A stretch of 64,000 nt of DNA from CALKAL01 sp051846895 (lineage in GTDB: Bacteria > Bacillota > Bacilli > Bacillales > Alkalibacillaceae). Within the stretch, counting starts at the first letter, position 1, and each line of letters starts with the position of its first letter. The DNA lies in NCBI GenBank assembly GCA_051846895.1, contig JBPYCQ010000002.1, positions 1 through 64,000 of the forward strand, in the 5' to 3' direction. The notes beneath the pieces are model-generated. The model searched no databases and was not told where the DNA came from. It worked only from the letters and a program-made list of their open reading frames with translations. The translations under genes were made by a program, and so were the position numbers. Positions 25,129-34,057 of the stretch are shown piece by piece.

Positions 25129-26595
25129 TTAATCTGTAAGCTTTGACAGAGCCCCAGTTGTTTTTTCAATTTGTTCATGTAAAGAGTCATTATGCGACAC
25201 TTGTGTTTGAATGGTTGCACTAATTTCTTCAATTGAAGCGGTTGATTGCTGTAATGTCGATGAATAACTGCCGATTGTTTCTTCAATAGTATGTGAGTTT
25301 TTTTCAACGAGATTTGCAATATTTGAGAAGTTTTCCATCTTCTCTGTTAATAGACCGGCACCTTTCATAAACTCCTCAAAAAGTTGTCCATTTTTAACTA
25401 TCAAATCAATATTATTCTTTAGGTCAGTTGTAATCGATGCCATTTGAGTTTCAGTTTTATTATTAGTCTCTTTCATGCTTTGAAGGTTGCTTGAAATTTC
25501 TTTTGCCGTTTTGTCGGTATGATCGGCTAATTTTCTTATTTCATCAGCAACAACAGCAAAACCTTTACCGTGTTCACCTGCTCGTGCGGCTTCTATCGAT
25601 GCGTTAAGAGCGAGCAGCCCTGTCTGATCATTAATATCCTGTATAGATTGCAATGATTGGACTGAAGAGTCGACTTTTTCACTTAATTGATCAAACGTTT
25701 CACGCATTTCAAGAAGTCTATTTTGGAAATGTTGTATTTGACTTATTAATTGGTCGGATTGGTCTTTACCAATTTCGGCTTTTTCATTCGTCTTGTTGGT
25801 CACTCTTTCAAGTATTTTAAGGTCTTCCATCAATGCATGAATTTGTGTATTAGTTTCATTAATATTTTCTTGAATCGTTGTTATGGAATGAGATTGTGAT
25901 TCGGTACCTGATGCTATTTCTTGAACAGCTTGATTGACCTCGGAAATCGCTTGTCGATTATGTTCTGAACGTTTTTCAATCTCATTCATCGTACTGGCAA
26001 TGATATCGGCTTGTTCTTGAATTAATGCTTTTTGTTTTGCTTCTCGTTCGTATTGTTCATTTTGATTTTGTTGAAGCTGATCTAGTTGACTGTTTGTTTG
26101 CTGTGCAATAGTTTGTTGGCCATATAAAACAATCGTAGTGAGGACTAGGATCAATATTGAAGTTTCGTAATCAAATTGAAACGCCTGTCCATAATTCATG
26201 ATGAATCCAATAATCAACAGTAAACTTAGAACAGCACTATATAATAACAATGGTCGGTTTAAGTAAAGTGCTCCTGCTATTAAAACAAAATAAATAAGGG
26301 CCACATTCTGTCCAGACGTACTTGAGAAAAGAATAATATTACCAACGATTATAGCCAAACCTAAAACACTTATGTATGGAAAAATTGTCATTCCTTTTTT
26401 AAGCCTTAGTAAAAGAGCTAAAACTAAAGCGAGTAATAGGCCACCAATTAAAATTGTTCCAATAACAAACCAGACTTGTCCAATTAAATAAGTAACGGCA
26501 GAACTGATTGCAGTGACAACTAATAGAATACTCAACATTAATCGGTTTTTCTTAATTAAGGCATTTTTGGAAATTTGGTCGCTCGTAAGCTCCAT
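25129..26595 (-). CDS. methyl-accepting chemotaxis protein with polytopic N-terminal domain
   Basis: A 488-residue chemoreceptor-like protein. The first 165 residues hold about six membrane segments with almost no extracellular loop, unlike ordinary two-segment receptors. No HAMP domain is evident; a coiled coil then leads to the signalling tip DINDQTGLLALNASIEAARA with GFAVVADEIRKLADHT. This layout suggests sensing within the membrane, or of membrane state, not of a soluble ligand outside. GGAGGG lies six bases before the ATG. It sits upstream of the nitroreductase gene on the same strand. Confidence 0.88.
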   Translation of the reverse strand: MELTSDQISKNALIKKNRLMLSILLVVTAISSAVTYLIGQVWFVIGTILIGGLLLALVLALLLRLKKGMTIFPYISVLGLAIIVGNIILFSSTSGQNVALIYFVLIAGALYLNRPLLLYSAVLSLLLIIGFIMNYGQAFQFDYETSILILVLTTIVLYGQQTIAQQTNSQLDQLQQNQNEQYEREAKQKALIQEQADIIASTMNEIEKRSEHNRQAISEVNQAVQEIASGTESQSHSITTIQENINETNTQIHALMEDLKILERVTNKTNEKAEIGKDQSDQLISQIQHFQNRLLEMRETFDQLSEKVDSSVQSLQSIQDINDQTGLLALNASIEAARAGEHGKGFAVVADEIRKLADHTDKTAKEISSNLQSMKETNNKTETQMASITTDLKNNIDLIVKNGQLFEEFMKGAGLLTEKMENFSNIANLVEKNSHTIEETIGSYSSTLQQSTASIEEISATIQTQVSHNDSLHEQIEKTTGALSKLTD

Positions 26596-26775
26596 TTTAT
26601 ACCCTCCAATTGTCGAAATATTAAATATATAACCATTTTATCATATTTAAAGGTCTGACGGATATTTCAGTCTTAAGAATGATACAAAATCAACCTTTGT
26701 TCTGTTAATTGTTTTTTGGATCTCCATTAAAATAAATATTGAATTAACAAATATATAGTAATGGAGGTCATTAAC

Positions 26776-26946
26776 TTGTTTCATAGTCAATTAGAACGAG
26801 AAGCATATGTGTATGAGTTAGAGAAAAAATTTACACAGCATAACGATTACTCGAACACGAAGAAAGCGAATACTAATAGCTGGTTTGAACAGTTTAGTCA
26901 TTCTTTAAAGCTTTCTAATTTAAAATCGAGTAATAAGGTTGTGTAA
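26776..26946 (+). CDS. small hypothetical protein
   Basis: A 56-residue protein that I do not recognise. TTG 26776 lies seven bases after a strong GGAGGT site; an ATG 15 bases upstream overlaps that site. The sequence is polar and charged (SQLEREAYVYELEKKFTQHN), with no membrane segment. A good forward terminator follows, and the gene stands alone between divergent units, which supports a short monocistronic message. Confidence 0.5.
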   Translation: MFHSQLEREAYVYELEKKFTQHNDYSNTKKANTNSWFEQFSHSLKLSNLKSSNKVV

Positions 26947-26990
26947 TGGATGAAGAACACTCATAAAAAAGAAAAAATCATTTATTTCTA

Positions 26991-27035
26991 AAAATCCCTT
27001 TATTTCATGAAAATGAAATGAAGGGATTTTTATGT
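26991..27035 (+). terminator. terminator after the 56-residue protein gene
   Basis: AAAATCCCTTTATTTCAT pairs with ATGAAATGAAGGGATTTT around GAAA, followed by TATG. Confidence 0.75.
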
Positions 27036-27123
27036 TGGAATATAATCTCTTAATCTCACATATTGAAACTAATGGATTAAAACGTTATGATATGGTCGGC
27101 GATTATAAAGGGAGAAATGTCAT

Positions 27124-28503
27124 ATGTCAGCAAGTCAAGTGATTAAACAAGAGGTTAATGAACATGAAAATATAAATAAAAAAGCATTATTATTTTCTTT
27201 ATGTTTTGTATTAATGTTTTCAGTCATGAATGGCACGATGTTTAACATTGCTATACCAGACATAGCCGAAGCATTTCAATTATCTGCTTCTGAAGTTAGT
27301 TGGGTCATGACAGGTTATATTATGGTGTATTCAATTGGTACACTTATTTATGGCAAACTAGCTGATTCGATAGCTTTAAAAAAACTAATTACGTTTGGGC
27401 TCATTGTTTTTTCAGCTGGATCAGTTATTGGCTTTTTTGCGCCTAACTATTTATTTGTGCTTCTTGCTAGAGTCATTCAAGCTATTGGCGGTTCGATGAT
27501 TCCTGCTGTTGCCTTAATTTCACCCATTCGATATTTTCGTAATGAACGAGGAAGAGTTTTAGGTATTATTTCTTCAGTCATGGCCTTTGCCTCTGGGATT
27601 GGGCCTATATTAGGAGGAACCATTGCTGGATTTTTAGACTGGCAATATTTATTCTTAAGCTCTGCCTTAATTATTATTACTTTGCCATTACTTAGAAAAA
27701 ATTTGCCTGATGAAGAACCGAAGATGTTTAAATTAGATTATTTCGGCGCAAGTCTTGTTGCAGCTTTTATTGTCACGACACTAATGGGAATTACTTTGGG
27801 GATTGGCTTAGCCCTAATTTTATCAGTACTATTATTTATTGCAGTTATATTGCGTATGAAAACGGCAAAAACGCCATTTATTCCTCCACACTTGTTTAAG
27901 AACCGTAATTATCTTGCGGCAATTATGACGAGCTTTGTAGCAGTATTTTGTTTATTTGGTTTAATGTTTTCTGTCCCAATTATGCTTCGAGATGTATATA
28001 ATTTAACTACGATGCAAATCGGCTTAACGATGTTTCCAGGTGCGATGAGTGCTGCATTAATAGGAAAGAAAGGCGGGGACTTAGTTGATTTTATAGGTTC
28101 AAAGAAAGTATTTATTTATAGCTTGACCTTTTTAAGCTTTGGACTTTTAATTGTGTCATCCACTGTTGGGGTTCACCCTATATACTTATGTATTGCTCTT
28201 ATTTTTCCGATGTTATGTTTTCCATTAGTTCAAGCTTCTGGTGCAGATATGTTAGCTAATATTTTACATGATAGTGAAACAGGGGTTGGAATGGGCGTTT
28301 TTAATCTTCTCAATTTTGTATCTGGAGCTATGAGTGGCGCGATTGTAGGGAAGATGATTGATTTATTTTCACCTAAACATCCACTTAACCCTCTTGCAAA
28401 AAGTGGAGATGGTAATATCTTTAGTAATGTGTTTTTATTGTTTATGTTTTTTGTAATAATAGGCGTATTTATCTTTCGCAAAATATATAAAGGTGAACGT
28501 TAA
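27124..28503 (+). CDS. MFS transporter, TetK/TetL-like (DHA2, 14 TMS)
   Basis: A 459-residue major facilitator with 14 predicted membrane segments. The layout and several motifs (NGTMFNIAIPDIAEAF, VMTGYIMVYSIGTLIYGKLAD, ARVIQAIGGSMIPA and FASGIGPILGGTIAG) follow the TetK/TetL group of the DHA2 drug:proton antiporters. In that group, besides tetracycline efflux, Na+ or K+/H+ antiport occurs, which would fit a halotolerant or alkaliphilic host. AAAGGGAGAAA precedes the ATG. It is monocistronic and ends at a short strong hairpin. I do not infer antibiotic resistance from this similarity. Confidence 0.87.
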   Translation: MSASQVIKQEVNEHENINKKALLFSLCFVLMFSVMNGTMFNIAIPDIAEAFQLSASEVSWVMTGYIMVYSIGTLIYGKLADSIALKKLITFGLIVFSAGSVIGFFAPNYLFVLLARVIQAIGGSMIPAVALISPIRYFRNERGRVLGIISSVMAFASGIGPILGGTIAGFLDWQYLFLSSALIIITLPLLRKNLPDEEPKMFKLDYFGASLVAAFIVTTLMGITLGIGLALILSVLLFIAVILRMKTAKTPFIPPHLFKNRNYLAAIMTSFVAVFCLFGLMFSVPIMLRDVYNLTTMQIGLTMFPGAMSAALIGKKGGDLVDFIGSKKVFIYSLTFLSFGLLIVSSTVGVHPIYLCIALIFPMLCFPLVQASGADMLANILHDSETGVGMGVFNLLNFVSGAMSGAIVGKMIDLFSPKHPLNPLAKSGDGNIFSNVFLLFMFFVIIGVFIFRKIYKGER

Positions 28504-28530
28504 AAGCTGGTGACATACCAGCTTTTTATT
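28502..28530 (+). terminator. terminator after the MFS transporter gene
   Basis: AAAGCTGGT pairs with ACCAGCTTT around GACAT, followed by TTATTG. Confidence 0.85.
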
Positions 28531-28628
28531 GTTGTTTGAACAATAGTATAAGCAGTATTTTTAGCTGTCCTTTTTTCTTCCTAACATTTCCTTTATAATA
28601 AGAGTACTTAATGAAAGGAAGATGGATG

Positions 28629-29054
28629 ATGAAAACATTTAAATTAGTTTCGTTAGAGATCTTAGAGAAATCTGGTGAAGATCTTATAAATAAACAAATA
28701 CCTTTAAAAGATGGATTAATTATCGATCGTGAGGTTGACCAAAATCGTTGGTTGTTAGAATGTTTAATTGGAAAAGATATAGCTGATTATTTTAATGAGA
28801 AAAAACAACTAGGCAGAGAGCTAGTCATACAAGTAAGAATTACTAAAGAAACGAATCCAAAGGCAACAATCGTTGCAAAAATTTTAAGCGTAAATAATAT
28901 TGAAAAAGATGCCAATGTAATTTTAAAAGGTAATATTGTTAATCGTGAACGTGAGCAAGTAGAAAAAATGTTACAAGAATTAATTGAGGCAGGCTATCAA
29001 GGAGAATCTTTACTAAAAAAGTTTAAAGAAAAGAATCAAGAAAGTTTATTTTAG
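28629..29054 (+). CDS. YwpF-like protein
   Basis: A protein of 141 residues from ATG 28629 (an adjacent in-frame ATG at 28626 is equally possible; AAAGGAA is five to eight bases upstream). The start MKTFKLVSLEIL and the overall length resemble the Bacillus YwpF family of unknown function. The first 100 residues look like beta-rich soluble structure, and the last 35 form a charged helix (EREQVEKMLQELIEAG). There is no signal or membrane segment. It precedes ktrD by 93 bp in the same direction, with no terminator seen between. The family name is from memory, with moderate certainty. Confidence 0.6.
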   Translation: MKTFKLVSLEILEKSGEDLINKQIPLKDGLIIDREVDQNRWLLECLIGKDIADYFNEKKQLGRELVIQVRITKETNPKATIVAKILSVNNIEKDANVILKGNIVNREREQVEKMLQELIEAGYQGESLLKKFKEKNQESLF

Positions 29055-29147
29055 GATTGTTCAATATAGAAAACGTCGAAACATAATAAAAATCATCGAA
29101 AATTAAAGTTTTTGCAGGAATTAACCGATATTAAGGAGAAACAGATT

Positions 29148-30518
29148 ATGTATCAAGATAAAAGTTTGAAAAGGCAGAAATTTTTAGACAGATTCACAGT
29201 TGCTCAACTGATTTCTTTTTATTATTTTGCTGCTGTATCTGTTATCGCATTGTTATTAGCATTACCTATTTCACAAAAAGGTGGTGTCAATCTCAGCTTT
29301 ATTGATGTACTTTTTACAGCAGTTAGTGCAGTAAGTGTTACTGGATTGACCTCAGTATCAACAGCAGACTCATTTAGTTTATTCGGTGTTTTCGTCTTAT
29401 TAATCGCATTCCATATCGGTGGATTAGGCGTCATGGCGATAGGAACGTTAATTTGGCTTGCTCTAGGTAGAAAAATAGGTTTTAAAGAACGTCGTATGAT
29501 TATGACTGATCAAAACACCAGATCAATCTCTGGAATTGTACGATTAGTTAAAGGCATGTTAGGTGTCATCTTAATGATTGAATTAATTGGTTTCCTTATT
29601 TTAGGGACTTATTATTTAACCTATTTTGACTCTACTTTTGATGCATATCTTAATGGGTTATTTTCTGCTATTAGTGCAACAACAAATAGTGGGTTTGATA
29701 TTACAGGTTCATCTTTATATATGTTTTATGACGATTATTTTGTACAATTTATTCACATTTTGTTAATCATCAGTGGAGCAATTGGCTTTCCAGTGTTAAT
29801 TGAGTTAAAAGAATATTTAAAAACAAAAGCGGAACAGCGTCCACTACAACGATTTTCATTATTTACTAAATTAACAACTTTAACTTACCTTATATTATTA
29901 GTATTTGCTTTTGTATTACTCTTGTTATTTGAGTCAAAGCATTATTTCGACGGAAGGTCATGGCACGAAGCTATATTTAATAGTTTGTTTCAAGCTACGA
30001 CGGTAAGAAGTGCTGGTTTATCCACCTTGGATATCAATCAATTTACTGAGCAATCGCAAATACTTTTATCAACCATGATGTTTATTGGGGCTTCACCTAG
30101 TAGTGTAGGTGGGGGAATTAGAACAACGACTTTTGCGTTAGTTATCATTTTCATTTTAACTTTTGCTAGAGGGCAAACGAGTGTTAAGATTTTTAGAAGA
30201 GAGATAGAAGAGGAAGATTTATTTAAGGCAGTTGTTGTTACATTTTTAGCTATTATTTTGTTTATAACATCAGTAATTACGATCACGGCAATAGAACCTT
30301 TTTCATTAAACAGTATTATATTTGAAGTGAGTTCAGCGTTTGGTACTTGCGGTCTCTCAATGGGGATTACCCCCGACTTATCATCTTTTAGTAAGATTAT
30401 TTTAATGGCATTAATGTTTATAGGAAGGATTGGACTATTAACGTTTTTATTATCGTTTAATAAAGAGAGAAGTAAAAGTAATTTTCGTTATCCTAAAGAG
30501 AAAATAAATATTGGATAG
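29148..30518 (+). CDS. ktrD: KtrB/KtrD family potassium channel subunit
   Basis: A 456-residue membrane subunit of a Ktr potassium uptake system. The four pore-loop filter glycines are visible in VTGLTSV, TTNSGFD, RSAGLST and TCGLSMG, each after a short half-helix, as in the Trk/Ktr/HKT superfamily. I placed the start at ATG 29148, nine bases after AAGGAG; a longer frame upstream lacks a good site. A KtrC regulator is encoded at 50100-50765, separate from this gene, the same arrangement as ktrC and ktrD in Bacillus subtilis, so I prefer ktrD over ktrB. In Bacillus this system imports potassium at high external levels and after osmotic upshock. Confidence 0.85.
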   Translation: MYQDKSLKRQKFLDRFTVAQLISFYYFAAVSVIALLLALPISQKGGVNLSFIDVLFTAVSAVSVTGLTSVSTADSFSLFGVFVLLIAFHIGGLGVMAIGTLIWLALGRKIGFKERRMIMTDQNTRSISGIVRLVKGMLGVILMIELIGFLILGTYYLTYFDSTFDAYLNGLFSAISATTNSGFDITGSSLYMFYDDYFVQFIHILLIISGAIGFPVLIELKEYLKTKAEQRPLQRFSLFTKLTTLTYLILLVFAFVLLLLFESKHYFDGRSWHEAIFNSLFQATTVRSAGLSTLDINQFTEQSQILLSTMMFIGASPSSVGGGIRTTTFALVIIFILTFARGQTSVKIFRREIEEEDLFKAVVVTFLAIILFITSVITITAIEPFSLNSIIFEVSSAFGTCGLSMGITPDLSSFSKIILMALMFIGRIGLLTFLLSFNKERSKSNFRYPKEKINIG

Positions 30519-30538
30519 TGTCTATAGGGGGAATTTTT

Positions 30539-32497
30539 GTGCTAAAAGCTGCAGATAATTTAAACTTGCCAGTTCACCATTGGATTTTTGACCAGATGAG
30601 TGATGCAGTATTATTTGTAGATCGAGATAGTATGATTGTTGCGGCGAATCGGGCTGCAGTCGATTTGTTACAATTAAATATTAAAGAAGATGATGTTAGT
30701 TTTGAAGATTATTTAAACCTTAAAGTTATATCTAAACCTAGCAGTCAAGAAATTATGGTTCGTACAAAAAGTAAGCCCGAAAAATTAATATTAATGCGGA
30801 GCATTCAAATTGGTGAATATGTATGTGTCATGTTGCGCGAAGGTGGTTTAAAGGCCGCCCAAGAATCAATTACGTATTCACTTAATGGAATGATTAATGG
30901 TCCATATGAAGGAATTATTATGCATGATAATGGTAAAATAGTTGATTGTGACATCGCCTTCTCAAGTATGACAGGATATGATCGCTCGGAGTTATTAGGC
31001 AGAACAATATTTAGTCTTGTTCACCCTAATGATAAACGAAAAGTGATAAAAAGCATGTTCGATGATCAACATACCCCTTATGCTGTTCGAGGCTATCGAA
31101 AAGATGGTTCAATTATTTATACGGAAATAATTACAGACACAGTTAAACATAAAAATGATGAGTTTAGAATTGCAATTGTAAGAAATGTCACTGAACGTGT
31201 AGAAAATGAAAGACAAATCGAATTTATGGCTTATTACGATGAGCTAACGGACTTGCCAAATAAAAATTACTTTTTAAAAGTGCTAAAAGATGAGATAAAC
31301 AACTCGACTTCAAATAAACTAGCCGTTCATTTCGTTGATTTAGACCATTTTAAACATATAAACGATACTCTAGGCTATCATTTCGGAGATGAACTTCTAA
31401 AAGCATGTGCGGATCGTTTAAAAAGTTTACTTATTGAGAATGTTTTTGTTGCACGAATGACTGGTGACGAATTTCTTATTCTTCAAAGAAATATTAGTCA
31501 TGAAAAAGATGCAAAGCAATTTGCAGCTAAAATAATAGATACATTTAAACGTCCATTAAGTGTAGACGGATATGAAATATATACTTCTGTAAGTGTTGGA
31601 ATTAGTATTTATCCGGACTTAGGTACTGATCCTAATGAACTTATCAAACAAGCTGATTCGGCAATGTATGTTATTAAAGAAGGTAATAGAAATGATTACA
31701 AAGTATTTAGACCTTCTTTTACAGAAGGTTTTAAAGAACGTTTAACACTAGAGAATGAGCTACATAAAGCGATTAAAAATAAAAATTTCGAACTATATTT
31801 TCAACCACAGATCGATATTAAGACGAATAAAATTATTGGTCTTGAAGCGTTATGTCGATGGAATCATCCGGAAAGGGGAATCATTTCTCCTGCACAGTTC
31901 ATCCCTCTTGCTGAGAAAACGGGTCTTATTGTTGAATTAGGAGACTGGGTACTCCGAGAGGCATGCCGGCAAAATAAAGCATGGCAAAATGCGGGTTTTC
32001 CAAAGGTAAAAGTAAGTGTTAATTTATCTGCCAAACAATTTATTCAAAGAGACTTAGTTAATCAAGTTAAAGAAATTTTACAGGAATCAGGTTTAGAGCC
32101 ACAATATTTAGAGCTCGAAATTACAGAAAGTATGGCAATGTCGAACGAACATTATATTTTTGAAACGCTAAGAGGCTTCCAAAGACTTGGCGTTAACGTC
32201 GCATTAGATGACTTTGGGACGGGATATAGTTCCTTTAAATATTTAAGCCAATTTCCTTTAAGTAAATTAAAAATTGATCGATTATTTATTCAAAACCGTA
32301 CTGAACAAAATGAAGCTATTGTTAAAACAATAATTCATTTATCACATTCTTTAAATCTTAGAGTAAGTGCAGAAGGTGTAGAAAGGGAAGAAGACCTACT
32401 GTTTCTAAATGGCGAAAATTGTGATGAGGTTCAAGGATTCTACTTTAGTAAGCCGGTTCCTGTTAAAGAAGTTAGTAAATTATTTAAGGCATTTTAA
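30539..32497 (+). CDS. PAS-GGDEF-EAL cyclic-di-GMP signalling protein
   Basis: A 652-residue cytoplasmic protein. Order: PAS-like (about 10-75), PAS/PAC (about 105-228, MTGYDRSELLGRTIFSLVHPND), GGDEF (about 232-388), EAL (about 400-648). The cyclase signature reads MTGDEF, with Thr in place of the first Gly, so cyclase activity may be reduced or the domain regulatory. The EAL domain keeps its motif GLEALCRWNHP and the metal ligands in LEITESMAM, VALDDFGTGYSS and AEGVE, so it should hydrolyse c-di-GMP. GTG 30539 is five bases after AGGGGGA; it begins 20 bp after the ktrD stop, so the two are probably one operon. No membrane segment is present. Confidence 0.92.
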   Translation: MLKAADNLNLPVHHWIFDQMSDAVLFVDRDSMIVAANRAAVDLLQLNIKEDDVSFEDYLNLKVISKPSSQEIMVRTKSKPEKLILMRSIQIGEYVCVMLREGGLKAAQESITYSLNGMINGPYEGIIMHDNGKIVDCDIAFSSMTGYDRSELLGRTIFSLVHPNDKRKVIKSMFDDQHTPYAVRGYRKDGSIIYTEIITDTVKHKNDEFRIAIVRNVTERVENERQIEFMAYYDELTDLPNKNYFLKVLKDEINNSTSNKLAVHFVDLDHFKHINDTLGYHFGDELLKACADRLKSLLIENVFVARMTGDEFLILQRNISHEKDAKQFAAKIIDTFKRPLSVDGYEIYTSVSVGISIYPDLGTDPNELIKQADSAMYVIKEGNRNDYKVFRPSFTEGFKERLTLENELHKAIKNKNFELYFQPQIDIKTNKIIGLEALCRWNHPERGIISPAQFIPLAEKTGLIVELGDWVLREACRQNKAWQNAGFPKVKVSVNLSAKQFIQRDLVNQVKEILQESGLEPQYLELEITESMAMSNEHYIFETLRGFQRLGVNVALDDFGTGYSSFKYLSQFPLSKLKIDRLFIQNRTEQNEAIVKTIIHLSHSLNLRVSAEGVEREEDLLFLNGENCDEVQGFYFSKPVPVKEVSKLFKAF

Positions 32498-32502
32498 TTG
32501 TA

Positions 32503-32545
32503 AATCCCGCACTGCTTTTGTTTAAGTAGTGCGGGATTTTTATAA
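32503..32545 (+). terminator. terminator after the GGDEF-EAL gene
   Basis: AATCCCGCACTGCT pairs with AGTAGTGCGGGATT, followed by TTTTATAA; the stem is GC-rich. Confidence 0.9.
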
Positions 32546-32558
32546 TTAAACGTTAAAA

Positions 32559-32702
32559 TTAGCAGTAAAAAGCAGCACCAACAATGATTAATAAGATGAA
32601 TAGAACTACAATTAACGCAAAATTATTTTGGCCGTAGTAACCTCTACGTGGGGCTCCACAGTGTGTTCCATACGTTCCATAATAAGCTCCATGGCCAAAC
32701 AT
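32559..32702 (-). CDS. YjcZ family sporulation peptide
   Basis: A 47-residue peptide. The N-terminal half is rich in Gly and Tyr (MFGHGAYYGTYGTHCGAP) and the C-terminal half is a single membrane segment (FALIVVLFILLIIVGAAFY). This is the pattern of the YjcZ/YhfC-like small sporulation peptides found in spore-forming Bacillaceae and made late in sporulation. A GGAGGTGAT site precedes the ATG by four to six bases on the reverse strand. It lies alone between convergent and divergent units. Confidence 0.85.
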   Translation of the reverse strand: MFGHGAYYGTYGTHCGAPRRGYYGQNNFALIVVLFILLIIVGAAFYC

Positions 32703-32844
32703 AAAATCACCTCCATGATAGATGTATTATATTTATATGTATAATCGCGGATGAAGTAAGTGATATGCACCCATTTTTATTAACTCTTTTGCAAAAAAAA
32801 AAGATAGGATTAACCTATCTTTTAAGAAAATGAGTTTCGTTCTC

Positions 32845-34047
32845 CTATTCTTTATCTTCATTATCTTTTTTATCTTGTTTAACCGTATGTTCCGTTTTAG
32901 ATAATTCTTCTTGATTGATTGATAATATTTTTAAAATGTCATTTTCTAATCCAATTTCATAATCGGTTTTATAATGATAGATAGTCATAGTTTGTTCGTC
33001 TTTACGTATATGGTGGTCGGCAAAAACCGTTACAATGACACGATAGTCCTTTTCATTAACTTCCATCTCGATATTGGTTACTTCAATTTTTACTGAGCGA
33101 ACACTTAATTGACGGAAATCTTCATAGGATCTTTTAATCTGCTCTTCACTTCCAAGTAAAGAATATGCCGTAAAATAATCACGGACATTAAGAGTATCGT
33201 AATAATAATTAATTAAGTAATAAGCGTCTTCTTTAAGTGATTCTGAGTCATAGCTGTCGTAAATGTTAGGATCACCATCAAAGCTTAATTCTGTACCATC
33301 AGCTTTATCTGACCACATGTGTAAAAGATCAAAAACATGGGAGATTGGAATACTAAATCCCATAGTTCCTTCAGTTGTAGCAGCTGAATTAATTCCGATA
33401 ATATTGCCAGTGTCTTTATGAATCAATGGCCCACCACTATTACCTTTAGAAATGTTAGCGGATACTTGATATAAATTATTATATTCGTAATTACCTACTT
33501 CAAAGCTTCTATTTTTTCCAGATATAATCCCATCAGTAAACGTATTTTGAAAGCCGTGTGGGCTACCAACAACAATTATTTCATCACCAATATTTGGTTC
33601 GAAATCTATATCAATACTTGCTGGTGCTCGGTTCGATAGTTGTGGCACTCTGATAAGGGCTATATCAAGCGATTTACTTATTCCGATTAATGAACCTGGG
33701 TAAGTATGTGCTTCCGATGTTTTTACAAAAATATCATCAGCATTCCTTACCACGTGAGCATTAGTAATAATGTCACCTCTATTATTATAGATAAATCCAG
33801 ACCCAATGTTTTCCCCAAATGAACCGACTGCCTCAATTTGAACGACAAACTTCTGTGCTTCGTGGATAATTGTTTTTAAGTCTTTTGAAGATGTTTTTGG
33901 TTCATCCTCAACGATTTCAACTAATCCAGTATGTTCTCCTAAAGCTTCTTCTTGCCAAGATTGATAATAGTAATAAACACCTAGAATAGAACCTACAAAT
34001 ATGATGACGGTAAGTATTAACGGAAACATGTATTTTTTATAAAGCAT
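32845..34047 (-). CDS. membrane-anchored HtrA-like serine protease with C-terminal NTF2-like domain
   Basis: A 400-residue protein. One membrane segment (about residues 8-27) tethers an extracellular trypsin-like protease. The catalytic triad is His98 in ITNAHVV, Asp128 in SLDIALI and Ser204 in SKGNSGGPL. In place of the PDZ domain of HtrA, the last 130 residues (about 265-385) look like an NTF2/TcaA-type cone fold, with an acidic Lys/Asp/Glu tail. It starts 10 bp after the stop of the zinc-ribbon protein gene, so the two are one operon. Together they may form an envelope stress-sensing or protein quality unit; this is inference. Confidence 0.82.
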   Translation of the reverse strand: MLYKKYMFPLILTVIIFVGSILGVYYYYQSWQEEALGEHTGLVEIVEDEPKTSSKDLKTIIHEAQKFVVQIEAVGSFGENIGSGFIYNNRGDIITNAHVVRNADDIFVKTSEAHTYPGSLIGISKSLDIALIRVPQLSNRAPASIDIDFEPNIGDEIIVVGSPHGFQNTFTDGIISGKNRSFEVGNYEYNNLYQVSANISKGNSGGPLIHKDTGNIIGINSAATTEGTMGFSIPISHVFDLLHMWSDKADGTELSFDGDPNIYDSYDSESLKEDAYYLINYYYDTLNVRDYFTAYSLLGSEEQIKRSYEDFRQLSVRSVKIEVTNIEMEVNEKDYRVIVTVFADHHIRKDEQTMTIYHYKTDYEIGLENDILKILSINQEELSKTEHTVKQDKKDNEDKE

Positions 34048-34057
34048 TTTGTCACCT

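Noticed and set aside
27124..28503. Tetracycline resistance gene
   Set aside because: The protein is only in the same TetK/TetL-like family; many chromosomal members of that group move cations or other compounds.
28535..28543. A third TTTGAACAA repeat locus
   Set aside because: Only one copy is present, next to a terminator, and no phased neighbour is found at plus or minus 21 bp.
29055..29147. A c-di-AMP (ydaO) riboswitch before ktrD
   Set aside because: The gap is only 93 bp and shows none of the ydaO aptamer core sequences.
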